Shown here in pieces: positions 53,291 through 64,000 of a stretch of DNA of 64,000 nt (position 1 is the first letter of the stretch; each line of letters begins with the position of its first letter). The notes below the pieces were generated by a model. It did not search any database and was not told the origin of the DNA. It saw nothing but the letters and a program-made list of their open reading frames with translations. This DNA is from Auanema rhodensis (lineage: Eukaryota; Nematoda; Chromadorea; Rhabditida; Rhabditidae). The stretch spans positions 5,704,001-5,768,000 of the forward strand of contig OZ059898.1 of the NCBI GenBank assembly GCA_964057225.1, read 5' to 3'. The translations under genes were made by a program, and so were the position numbers.

Positions 53291-54225
53291 TTAAGTCCAA
53301 CCTGGTGGAGGATTCCAGCCATATTTTGTTAAAACTTTATTCGCCAATTTTATATATTCTCGTTGAGCATCAATGCGGGTCATCCCTTCCAGTTTTCTCC
53401 AATCTTCTTTACATGGATGCTCAGATTGATCTAATAGAAAACAGAAATATAAATGTTCTTGTCTAAACTTCAAGTCAATGTATTTTTCATCAAGATAAGT
53501 CGTTCGTTTTTTTCTCAAGGCTCTGTCAATTATCTGATTTAGAAGGTCAGCTTTCACGCTGTGACATACTTAGATATCACTTACTCGTGGTTTTACGAAT
53601 TGAGAGAAAATAAGAGAAATGTACTTTTGTTTTGATAACAGTCTAATATGGGTGAACGGTTGACCTTCACAAGGTCTAACCTAGACACCTATTTCTATGA
53701 TGTTTAACACTTTGAACCTACTATAATTATCACCACACATCCAACTTAGTTAGCGTCGAAGTTCAAGGAATTTAAATTTTACGCTGTAATATTAGCTTAC
53801 TATAGTTTCCTTGTTCAACTTGTAATTGTAGTGCTGTGAGTTTGAGAATCATCCCTCCAGGTACTTCATACGAACCAAATTTCCCTTTGTAACCAGCTCG
53901 CCCAACTTTATCCAAAGCTTCGAGAAAATCCTTTAAAAACATGTAAATTAATAAAAAACGTTATTAAAGTTTAAACCTTTTCTCTTTGAAGAGTTATTTG
54001 TTCTTCTTTCTTTTTAATCCAAAATTGCTGAAATTCTTGAGCTCTTGCTTTGGCCTCATCCTGCTCTGCTTTCCACTTTTTCCATCTAAAATTATGTTGA
54101 TATTAATAATCATTTTATCGAAATATTGTAAATGTTTGAAAATTTTTTAAATTTGACTGAAAAGTATAGTACCTCATCTCTTGAAGTTGTAACTGCTCCT
54201 GTTTTCGTTGCTTATAATCGTCCAT
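53291..54225 (-). CDS. Unrecognised 183-residue protein, last gene of the cluster
   Basis: Exons in transcript order: 54225-54173, 54085-53977, 53930-53801, 53550-53291; the sum is 552 nt. The N-terminus is a charged coiled-coil-like helix (KQRKQEQLQLQEMRWKKWK). It continues into a compact region (FLEALDKVGRAGYKGKFGSYEVPGG) and a C-terminal part with EDWRKLEGMTRIDAQREYI that recalls the last helices of acyl-CoA-binding proteins. It ends in GWNPPPGWT. The lipid-binding hint is weak: the usual LYGLYKQA segment of that family is absent or altered. The join at 53801/53550 needs the acceptor AAAG|CT and is the least sure. The start follows a good acceptor (CTTCAG) 16 bases upstream, so it may be trans-spliced. 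Confidence 0.7.
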
Positions 54226-54556
54226 TCTTCTTGTACAAAACTGAAGTTGTTAACGTTAAAGACCAAGAAAAGGTTTTAACTCTGTTGAGTTGTATCACAT
54301 AGTAAGAAATGGAAAAATATCACAAACAGATGAATAGTTAGATTACATTCTATAATTAGTTTTATATTTGTAAATAATAAGCTATAATTTTCTTGTTAAT
54401 TAGGATAATGTTTCAGTTCGTTTCTATCATAAATAGCATTGTATAGTTTGAAAAGGTTTTGAAATCAATAGACAAAATATTTGAAGAAAAATTTATATAG
54501 TTAACCCGAACATGAACAACAAAAACAACAAATTATAAACATTTTTGAGAAATACA

Positions 54557-56059
54557 TCAATTTTCCATTTCGTTCATATCAATTTCGTCAGAAACAGCTT
54601 TAGAAGCATCGCTGCTTGAGGTAGGCTCTGCCGGCTTCAACACATCTTTAACATCTGGAAGAATCTTATCACCGTTTTTTTCTTTTTCTAATAATTGTTC
54701 AACCTGAAAACAAATAATGAAAAACAGTTGTCTAAAAATATAAACTTCTTTTAAACAGTTAGTATAAGAAGAAGCTTTGGATCTTTTAGCTTTTCTGATC
54801 TTCCTCTGGTCTTCTTTTGCTTGTTCAAACATTTTATCCTATAAATATATACTAATTAGCAAACTTTACATCTAAAATTAACCTTAACTTCAGGAGAAAT
54901 ATCCATATCTGATTTAACAAGCATGATGTAAACTCCGCCAGGAGTTCTCCTTCGTGAGCCATCCATAACCTATAGTAATATATAAATATAATTTTTCAAT
55001 ATATGATGAGTACTTTCATTCCACCAGAAGATTCAACTTGTCTCGTTTCATCAAAGATGGATAAAGCCTAAAAAAACTTTTACATGTATTGTTACAGATA
55101 CCAAAGTACTTTTTCCTCTCCAATTGTTGTAACTACTTTAGAAATAGCTTCAGGGTCTTTTTCACCTAATGCCAAAGCGATTTCTTTGCCTAATTGCTCA
55201 ATTGGTAATCCAGTAGTAAATTCAGCAGCCATGAGCGCTTGAAGAGAGTATTCATCATTAACCAGAGGTTGTTTCTAAATTGGGAATATCAAATAGCTCA
55301 TACAAATTGAAAGAACTGGTTGCCAGCTTCTTTTATGAGGATTTGAATTAGCCATGTTTTGATGAAATTGACCTCGTCCACGTCCGCGCATCCACCCTAC
55401 AACCATAAATAGAAATAATTTTTTTGGAATCGAACCTCTTCCTCTTCCACGATTTCCTCTTTTATTATGTCCTCGATACCCATCTCCAGTCACCTTTAAA
55501 ACATAATACTACAATAATTTGTGGAAAGTACCAACTCCAAATTCCTCGACAGCTGAAAGATCTACTGGATCACCGAAGGGATCATCTGTAGCGGGAGTAA
55601 CAGCAACAATTGGCTTCTATTAAATATAATAATAGAGAAGATACATTACAAGAACTTACTTGAGATTTTTTTTCATTGTCTGTTTTTATGATTCCTTCAG
55701 GAACATGGTACGTTTCAGCTCCTCGGCTAACCGTTTGAGACTGAAATGATTATATGATAACGATTAAATATAAATGCTACCTTAGACACTTTTTCAATTT
55801 GGACAGAATTACTTTTATCTTCCAAGGTTTGTTCGATTAGAACATCGGACCAAACATTATTAGCTCGCTTAGCCTGAGGCTCACTCTGTTCAACATTAAA
55901 ATTAGTAGATATTATATCAAAAATATTACCATATCATAATCATAAGAACCAATTCCATCTCTAGTATCGTCATCAGATTTATCGGAGTCTGTAACAAATG
56001 TTATAAATAAATATAAGATGTTGAATTTATAAACCATCGTTTGGCCTGCGTCGGAACAT
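54557..56059 (-). CDS. PHAX: PHAX, phosphorylated adaptor for RNA export
   Basis: Adaptor that binds capped U snRNA and links it to cap-binding complex and CRM1 for nuclear export. Exons: 56059-56035, 55988-55930, 55885-55781, 55740-55660, 55616-55536, 55493-55436, 55396-55317, 55274-55110, 55067-55014, 54969-54883, 54838-54746, 54703-54557, giving 344 residues. Residues about 118-145 form an RG-rich box (RGNRGRGRG, RGRGRGQF). Residues about 180-265 are the PHAX RNA-binding domain, with EEKALSIFDETRQVE and the signature GSRRRTPGGVYIMLVK. An acidic Ser/Asp stretch near the N-terminus (SDKSDDDTRD) resembles the CK2-type region of the family. The start lies 199 bp after the stop of the IGBP1 gene, an SL2-operon spacing. 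Introns are 41-50 bp. Confidence 0.9.
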
Positions 56060-56258
56060 CTCTTAACAATAAGATTAAATTTTAAAGCAATATAACTTAA
56101 GGAGAAGTATAATGGAAGCTAACCATTTAATTTAATGCGGAAAATTGTACTTAAGCGTATATTTAATAAATACAAACAGATATTACAAAATTGTAATAGA
56201 AACCGTGATAATAATTAAAACGATAAAAAACAGGAAAATTAAACTAAAAAATAAAACA

Positions 56259-57730
56259 TTATCCTTTGTTATGAGTGTTTCCCCATCCTCTACGATGAGT
56301 ATCTTTATATTCGTCCATTCGCATTCTTTCTTGTCTTCTTTCTTCTTCAGCATCAGAATCATCAGACTGACTGTCTTTCGATGAACTGAAGAATGAAAAT
56401 TTTTACCAAAAAGTTTACATCACCCACCAGTCATCATGATCATCATGCTTCAACGAAGCGTTACTGGGTCCAGGTACAGCTCCATGATTATCTCCCTGTT
56501 TGAACCGTTGATTATACCATTCATCCACAGTCAAAGTGGGAATCGAAGGATAACCTAACCCGAATACCTTAAACAAATAAATCAAGAACATTCTGAGATT
56601 TATACAAAACTTTTTTCTGCTGTTGGTCTCTGGTAATTGTAAACGTTTGCAATGGGCGTGAAGGAGCAGGCCGTGAAGGAGCTTCTTCAAAAGCAAAATT
56701 ATATTATAACACTGAATTCCAAAACAACTACCCCTTTCTTTAGATCCAGGTGTATTGCTACTTATCATTCTCTCTACTAGTGGAAGTTCAGCTAAATTCA
56801 AATTACTACTAAACAATATTCTAAAAAAAAACCTTCAACGGATAAGAGCTCATCAAAAATCTTGTTAGCCCATAATTTCAATTGGTTCATGTGAAGCTCG
56901 CGCTAAAATTTATAAAATTATCTAGCTCATAAACAAATAAACTTACAATATCCGATTCATCCACTTGGCCTCTTTCACGAGCAAGATTTAAGGATTTCAT
57001 CTTGGCCTGAACAGATCTTTTTTTATTTAATGGGTTCAAATATAAACTTCAATTTCTTTCTGCATGTTGAACCTCCGTATTTTTTCTTCTCTTGATTGCT
57101 CGACATCTTTGAGTTTATTTGAAGCTAAATAGACTAGGTTACTAGCTTAATTTTCAATTAAACCAGCAATTATCATCTGTTGAATCCTCGGACTTCCACC
57201 ATAAATTGATATCCATAATTTCATATTCTTTTATTCGACGTAAGAAATCTTTATAGTAAATCTAGCAAATAGAATATATCAAGAGTAATACGACAGTTAA
57301 AACCATACCACAGTTTTTCTTAATTCATCCAATCTCAGCATAAAGTCAGTGCAAGTGTTGCCATGTAAATATCCTAGATAAGCAGGTAACAAGAGAAATG
57401 GGAGTGATTCTGTTGGAAGCTCATCAATCTATATGATTGAACATTTTAAGCTACTGTTCCAAAACTTACAATTTCATTGTCAGAAAACAAAGACAGTGCT
57501 GATACTTCCCTGGTTAAATTTTCTAAAACCAATTGCGCGTTTTTTAATTTTTCCTATAGTAATAAAATGATTGTTTTGAATTCTCGTATTTTCCAAACCT
57601 TCCCTTCGGAAATACCAATATTGCCATCGTGTAAAGCTAAAACTACAGTTTCCGCATTTTTGAACTGATCTTTCAATGACTCTACGTTTTCTTCGGATAA
57701 GTTGGAATCTTGACCAGCTTCTTTTAACAT
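56259..57730 (-). CDS. ppfr-4: Alpha4 / IGBP1 / TAP42-type PP2A regulator
   Basis: Regulatory subunit that binds and protects PP2A-class phosphatase catalytic subunits, downstream of TOR in yeast. Exons: 57730-57599, 57553-57470, 57428-57309, 57261-57168, 57124-57048, 57006-56947, 56902-56833, 56791-56732, 56684-56611, 56567-56428, 56385-56259, giving 345 residues, close to human IGBP1. Family marks: TESLPFLLLPAYLG, REEKIRRFNMQKEIE, RELHMNQLKLWANKIFDEL and the C-terminal GLGYPSIPTLTVDEWYNQR, then an acidic/basic tail ending RRGWGNTHNKG. The join after 57168 needs a GC donor, since the nearby GT donor gives the wrong phase; this is odd and may hide a sequence error. A non-coding 5' exon may lie at 57860-57775. 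The symbol follows the C. elegans alpha4 name from memory. Confidence 0.88.
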
Positions 57731-58044
57731 ATTCTAAATATACTTATTTTATTCGGCTACAAATATTAGCTTACTTGTTGAGTTTTGGGTTAACTTCAGA
57801 AATATTCGAAATATGTCGTTTCTTTGAAAATGTAGGAGCGATTCCGCAATTTATCGTAAACTGAAAATGATTGAAGTTTAGTATTTAAGCTTGATATAGT
57901 AACGATGATTCTCTAGAATTTTACACGGAATGCTATTCTGTATTCTCTCGTATATTTATTATTTGAAATTGATTGTAAAATATGATTGAGAGGCACGTAA
58001 ATTTTAATTTTATTTTAAATAGCTTATTTAAATTGAACTTTTAG

Positions 58045-59577
58045 GGTTTGGATGTTCGACATTGGGATGAGAAATCAGAGCTTGAAAAAGTAATATTACG
58101 CTCATTTTCTTCTATTGCTGTTCATATATGTTAAGGCTACGGTGAAGGTTTATCGAGCGCGGGTTAAGTTTAAAAATGATGTGGTTCCGCCTTCAATTCC
58201 GCCTTCATGAATTTCAAGCTATATGGTGTAAACGCTTTGAATTATCATTTTAATATGTTTAAAATTTTAAAAACAATCGAATGGGATTATCTCATTTCAA
58301 TGGCGCTCATGCTCGAGCAGCTAACCTATCGGTATCAATTAATCAGACTGTAAGCATTTTTCTTAGGTAGAGGCATTCCTTATACGAGGCTTCTTGAAAA
58401 AAAATCGACGAACAGTTGCTTTATTGAACTTATTAGTTGTATTGCATTGATGCAGGGACTTTTCACAAAGACAGGAAAAATTCCATTTGAGGGTATAGGA
58501 TGACACTGTTACACGAAAAGAAGTTGAACCAGAACCATCTAACTTTATATATGGCAAAAAAACTAGTTTCTCAATTTTTTTTAAAATTTTGTCCTGTGAA
58601 TTTTGTTGATCAAGCTTATCAGGTATTCATAAGCTTTACTCTTCTGAGTTCAATAATATGGGCTAAGATTGCTTGTGATTGGTGAGATGGATGTAGAGAT
58701 AGTTGTCTATGCGCTGAAATTAGAAATAAAAACCAAGAATATGATACTGTTTAAAGTTGTTGCATGAAAATAGTCTGTTGTGTTTAACTCCACGGTTCAT
58801 GAACAGAATTTTAGCATGTTGTGGGGAAAGATGTAGTTGTCCTCAGACATGTAAACGCCCATTAGATTATCTTATTTAAGACAAGATGTTAGTTTTACGT
58901 ATAATATATTACTAAATATTTTATGATAGGCTGGAAGTTTTTAAAGCTGATAAAGATGTAGTTTTGTTTTCGTACATTATCGAACATTAATTATGGTCAT
59001 CTCAGAGCATGTAATGAAATCTTATTAAAGATTTTTGGGAGAAATGGTACTTGAATTTGTTGGGGAAATCAAAGGTGAAGATTGCGCTATAAATGAAGAT
59101 TATGCACTGAACGTTTATAAAAAGTATGATTGCGAATTTCTTCATACTTTGATGGATATAACTGATGGAATAATTAATGAAGTAGTTATTTTGTGATAAT
59201 TATCTTCAAGAGATAGCCTTAGAATGCTTGGTATGCTTGGCGCTTTGATGCAACATACATAGACCCCGTTATATATGGAAATGCTGCTCGTTTGATTAAG
59301 CATTCATGTGCTCCTAACCTTCATCTCATTAGGTAATATATAAGGTATCCGAGTTTTTTCACAATATTCTCTGAGTCCTCAGCACAGATTTGTGTTTGTG
59401 GCCACTGCGCCTATACCAGCCGGCATTGGGGTACATATACAATATCAAAGCTGGAATAATTTTGTTTCCAGCTTACATTTGATTATGGTAACGCATATTG
59501 TAAGAGATTGCAAGCAGATTCTAAATGTAATTCATTCTATGTGCTACACGTATAAAAATGTTGGGAAAACTACCTGA
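58045..59577 (+). pseudogene. Decayed SET-domain (SUV39-type H3K9 methyltransferase) gene
   Basis: Fragments in family order but in broken frames. Pre-SET cysteines occur at 58689-58725 (GCRDSCLCAE) and 58816-58860 (CCGERCSCPQTCKRP). Then come YGHLRACNEILL (58992-59027, like GWGVRA), a frame change, MVLEFVGEI (from 59044), RFDATYIDPVIYGNAARLIKHSCAPNL split around a good donor at 59332, and FVFVATAPIPAG from 59388. Stops and at least one frameshift separate the parts, and the catalytic NHSC has become KHSC. The usual AGEELTFDY has become AGIGVHIQY. It is therefore probably inactive. Exon-like ends and GT/AG signals remain, so it decayed in place and is not a retrocopy. Which methyltransferase it came from is unclear. 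Confidence 0.65.
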
Positions 59578-61918
59578 TACGGGTGTCGCGTCTGTTATTA
59601 ACTCTTATGCTAGTTTTTTGAATTCCACAATGTTAGACATGCAAGAAAGAATGCTTAGAAAACTGAAAGATAACAAATTATATATTCTATTACTTAATAA
59701 GTATTTATTAAGAAACAAATAATGAAGAATGTGATTCTGGTGCAGAATTAGAGGAAGTGAAGTGCTAGAAGAAAGATTGAAAAGAAAGTTTTCTATCCAT
59801 AAATGCAATTTATTTATTTCAAAACATATTATTATTAGTATGTTAATAACAACCAAAAGTTTTTCTTGTTTAAACTATATTTTTTCTTATAATCATCAAA
59901 TGTTTCACAACAATTCTTTTTTTGAACATTCTCACATTTTGAGTATATTTTTATAATTTAATATTAATTTTTTTTATAAAAATTAAAAGTTTTTACATTT
60001 TTCCTTATCTTTTAGTTGATTTTTTACGTGATATTATAATAACATCTTGAATGTGTAGAAAGTAATAATATATAAAAAGTTGTATTGAAAGTAGAAACAT
60101 AAAAATACACAATATTCAGATACAGCTTTTTTAATCAAGTGTATTATACTTGAAAAGAGGGAATTTAAATAATGAAAGTATGAAATATTATCAAAAAAAT
60201 TAAATTCATATTTACCTATATTTCAACAATTTGGGGAAAGATTACTAATCCAATTCTCAATGTATAAGGATTAAAAAGAAATTGAACAAATAAAATATAA
60301 TATTCACAGATTATGTGTAGGAAATCGTATTGTATGAGGCAGATTAACATTATCTTTATATCTTTTTTTTTCAAAATATGATAACTACTTAGTTTGTATT
60401 AATAAAATCATCACTGTTACTTACATAATACAATGGAACAATAGTTATATTTTTAGATTCTTATTCATGAAATTTTGGCTGACATAAAACTCTTCTTCAG
60501 ATTTCATATGTTTACTAACAACAGATTAACCTGTCATGATAGATAACAGTTTTTGTTTTTCTACGAAGTTCAATGTATGAAAAATCTCAAAAAAAATTAG
60601 AAACAAAAAGCAAAATGATATGTTTAAAATATTAAAAATTAATTTGATTATACATTTCCATGTGAATACAAATATCACTTGGATATGTGTGGGTGTCGAG
60701 GGATGTATTAAAAACCTTAGAAACGCAGAAATGGAAAATAATCCTTCTCAAACAATTTTCCTTTTGAAATGAATAAAAAATCATCTTAGAAATTAAAGAA
60801 AATTCTATAAAGATGTTATATTATGTAAAAGTACATATGAATGAATTTTTACATATTAATTGTTTCGCTTACAATCAAAATTCATATAAAGATGTTCTTA
60901 TAAAAAAAATATTTTAAACAAAAAAAAATTTCTAAATAAATAATTATTTCTTAGAATTTAATTCATTTTTTCATCCATTCATATATAATAACCTTAATAT
61001 TAAATTAGATTTCTAACATGTTAGTATGAACATGATTGTAATCGTTAAAGCTTCTCCTTTTACAATCAGAGTGTCCCTTGTTCGAAAATGAAACCATGTT
61101 ATTCTTAAAACTCAATTATAGATGCAAATCATCAGAGATTTTTCTGATAGTGAGGAATGAATAAAGAGTTTTTATGAACTTTTTATATTGAAGAAAACCT
61201 TGCAAATATATTTTTTAACTTATTTAATACAATAAAATATAAGGTAGTTCTACAAAGATTTTTTCTTAAATACCACTTGACTCATGCTGATTGTGTTCAT
61301 AACCAAGCTCTTTTTCTGAAATTGTTTTGTGGATAGCTTCACTAATCCTATGAGCGGCTTCGTTCAAGATAATATTCAATTCGATCCATAGATTACTATT
61401 TCTTCTTATACATATCCAGATATAGTGTCTTTTATTTTATATTTTTATTTAAGTTACTTGATTTTCAATATAGAATTATTGGAAAAGCTCAATCAATCAA
61501 ATTCCTTGTTGACTTCCGGTATGTGCAAATTATATACTTCTAATATCGATATTTTCGTTGAACAGAAAAAAATTTCTTTTCTATTTTCTAATATTTAACG
61601 CAAAATAATGTTTTCATAACTTTTATTTTATGAAAAAACTTTTTTCTCTATCTGACATTGATTTCTTAATCGTCATTGGCCCTTTCTCAATATAGTTTCG
61701 ACAAAAAAAAATTCATTTAGCTAAGAATAATAACTCTCTCCAATTTGAACGAACAAAGATAATTCCTATCTAATTCTTGATGCGAATTAAAAGGCTTCTC
61801 ATCTAATTACAATCTCAGCACTCGTGATGTAGTGTTGTACTGAAAATAAGAAAAAATTTCCCCAACTTTTAATTTAAGAATTATATTTTTATAGTTCCAT
61901 ATCTTATTTGATAAAAGC
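59578..61918. other. AT-rich interval without genes
   Basis: Over 2.3 kb of very AT-rich DNA. I see no coding frame, RNA gene or clear repeat. Confidence 0.6.
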
Positions 61919-61923
61919 AAAAA
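61919..61923 (-). terminator. RNA polymerase III terminator of tRNA-Cys
   Basis: Run of five T on the minus strand, four bases after the tRNA 3' end. Confidence 0.75.
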
Positions 61924-61927
61924 GATT

Positions 61928-61999
61928 AGGGGGCACGCGGAGTTGAACCACGGACCTCTCGATCTGCAGTCGAATGCTCTACCACTGAGCTATACCCCC
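61928..61999 (-). tRNA. tRNA-Cys (anticodon GCA)
   Basis: 72 nt and intronless. The acceptor stem GGGGGTA pairs with TGCCCCC (one G-T), and the discriminator base is U, as expected for tRNA-Cys. The D arm holds AGCTCAGTGGTAGAGC, the anticodon loop CTGCAGA gives GCA (plus-strand 61965-61967) and the T arm contains GGTTCAACTCC. Both internal promoter boxes are present. Confidence 0.97.
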
Positions 62000-63252
62000 A
62001 CAACTGGTTATCCTGTTATATATTTGTTCGACGTGCTGTTCAATAGCGCTAATGTTCGTTCTATGATCAACGTGCTTTAACGTATTTGTCTTATTCCAAA
62101 CTAGCAATATACTAATATGCATACATCAAACTTTGTTAGAATGTTAACTCTTTATATATATATAAACTTATAAATTGCATTCATAATTTATTATGCTTTC
62201 AAGCAGTATATTAACAACTTAAAAGAAAAGCATATCAAGTGATGAGAGGAAAAGAGAAAAAATAACGAAAGGACTAGTTAGAGAGAAAAGAAAAAGAAAA
62301 ATGATAGGCGGCGTAAATGATGAGAAGACCGATATATGCTGAGAAACAGAGAAGAGGAGTATATGGAAATAGAGACTCTTTTTCACACATATCAAGCAGT
62401 ATGATTCTGTGAGGGACTACTTCCATTGCAGTCAACTGACTTCCGGATCAATTATGTCGTTTTCTCATTTTAGAGTTTCTATGCTTAATCATGTTCCATA
62501 ACATGGCGATGATGAAGATACTGATCAGTATCATTTTTTTTTGACAAAGCTCTAAAAACATTTCCTATTCTTCGTTTTAATATTGTTGCCTTTGACGTCA
62601 ACCAACATGGCCTTTGATCACGCCCTGCTTCATCCAAAAACTTAATTGAGAACGGATGATCAATTTTCTAAGATATTTGAGATTGAGCAGATTTGTTAGC
62701 GACTAGTTGCTTCTTTTCGTAAGCTGGTATGTTATGTCCGTAACTTTTTTAGATTTCTAATTGATTTCCTATTTCAAGTGCAAAACAGTTATATTCTTCT
62801 AAAAGACTATTAACAGCATTATCTCAAGATTATCTTTGAAAATGAAAAATGAATCATTATATATATATATTTAATCTTTTATATGTTTTTCTGCTCTTTC
62901 ATTAACTCAACTAACAACAATGACATTTCTGGCTTTTTCATAAATTCGTTTAATTTTTTGATATTATGCAATACAATCTTAACAATTGTATTTCAATTAA
63001 AAATATATTATAATATTGAAACAATATTGAATAGTTCACTCATTATATTGAAATGGAAAACCAAGTTTTTAACCCGAGTTTTTATTTTTCAAATTTTCTA
63101 AAATATTTTATTCTATTTTTATTTATAATCAAATATACGCATATACATATGTATTTTAAGAGATTGGAGTATATATTCATGTAATTTATTTTACTTACAG
63201 ATAGTTGCTTTCCATATTCGATGAAAATTCTGGAAATGACATAATTTCGACT
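62000..63252. other. Intergenic between tRNA-Cys and SLC26 gene
   Basis: No gene is supported. There is a purine-rich stretch at 62225-62370 and AT-rich sequence before the transporter exon. Confidence 0.5.
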
Positions 63253-64000
63253 ATGGACTCTATTTCGCTATTGGGACCTGTTCCACATGCTCGAGGAGCT
63301 TTGTCACAGGTTACTTATAATTTTCGCTATTCAGGAAAACATAATATATTTGAGGAAGATTTCGATACACGATATAACTTTGTTCGAAATCGACGGAAAA
63401 CTGGAAATCGAGAAATTCTCGAAAAAAAACTGATAAAACAAAATTGGCAACAATATGAATCCATTGAGGATTTCATACCACTATTGAGGTTTATTCGTTT
63501 CTTTTAATTTCTTTGTTTTCATTTTTCAAACCAATTAAACGTTTTTTTAAAGAAGACTTCGTCGTTATGAGCTTAAAAGAGATGGTGCACGTGACTTATT
63601 TGGATCCTTATTAATCACTTTGCTCATTATACCTCAAGGTATTAACATATTAATATTTTTTATTTAAAGTGAAATATTTATTTCAGCTTTGAGTGTTGGT
63701 GTATTAGTTGAAGATGCTCAAGCCAGCTTATTCTCTCTTCTGCTTCCTCAAATAATTTATTTCATCTGCGGTTCTGCTCGACACAGCTCTTTGGGTATAT
63801 CACTGAAATATTTTATTGAATAATTTTTTCGGTTCAGGCTCATTATCACATACCGCATTTCTTATATATTGTAGTCGACATTATTCAAGTGCAGAATATG
63901 GAACTTTAACCTTTTATGTTGGGACATTTCAGGTAATATCAAAGTTCATTTCTATTTTGCCTTGTTCAGAAAATATGTGTGAATTTTTATATGAAAGTTA
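63253..64000 (+). CDS. SLC26 / SulP-type anion transporter, N-terminal part
   Basis: 5' part of a membrane anion exchanger or channel gene that runs off the window. Exons: 63253-63488, 63556-63638, 63687-63794, 63838-63932, then an intron. I chose the ATG at 63253, the first in frame; an upstream exon ending near 63204 is possible because the frame stays open back to 63205. About 75 hydrophilic residues precede the first membrane segments (DLFGSLLITLLIIPQALSVG, LFSLLLPQIIYFICGSARHSSLG). The order D-x-x-G, I-P-Q, then Y-F-x-x-G-S-x-R-H-x-S-x-G is the SulP N-terminal signature. The usual LAGLPPVYGLY segment is replaced by a diverged LVEDAQASLF, so the protein may have altered transport. Confidence 0.75.

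Noticed and set aside
1-64000. Transposons, CRISPR arrays or viral insertions
   Set aside because: I saw no terminal repeats with a transposase, no spaced repeat array and no viral-type gene on either strand.

Overview
The window is nuclear DNA of a nematode. The evidence is AT-rich sequence, many introns of only 41-50 bp ending in TTTCAG or TTTTAG, a trans-splice-like acceptor directly before a start codon, a gene cluster spaced like an SL2-type operon, and a myotactin gene (a nematode muscle-attachment protein). I could not identify the species.

Layout: (1) 1-11175 is gene-poor sequence upstream of the main gene, with GA/CT/GT microsatellites and a few GC-richer islands. (2) 11177-33738 (+) is a complete let-805 (myotactin) orthologue. 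I could phase it through 45 exons to an open frame of 4452 codons including the stop. It has a signal peptide, about 30 fibronectin type III (FN3) domains, one transmembrane segment and a cytoplasmic tail of about 510 residues. Two separate exons of the same phase each encode a transmembrane segment and look mutually exclusive. (3) 33739-45336 is mostly non-coding, with one candidate small secreted Cys-containing peptide at 40776. (4) 45337-51375 (+) is a matrix metalloproteinase gene, probably zmp-2, whose signal-peptide exon lies 3.8 kb upstream of the rest. let-805 and zmp-2 are neighbours in C. elegans as I recall, so the linkage looks conserved. (5) 57730-53291 (-) holds three consecutive genes with gaps of about 200 and 330 bp: alpha4/IGBP1 (PP2A regulator), PHAX (snRNA export adaptor) and an unrecognised 183-residue protein. 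This is a likely operon. (6) 58045-59577 (+) is a decayed SET-domain (SUV39-type) methyltransferase. (7) 61928-61999 (-) is tRNA-Cys(GCA). (8) 63253 to the window end (+) is the N-terminal part of an SLC26/SulP anion transporter.

let-805 and zmp-2 may both act at the cell surface and matrix. The minus-strand cluster is housekeeping. All exon joins were made by eye from splice signals and reading phase. Total lengths agree with the families (about 4450 residues for LET-805, 340-345 for alpha4), which supports the models.
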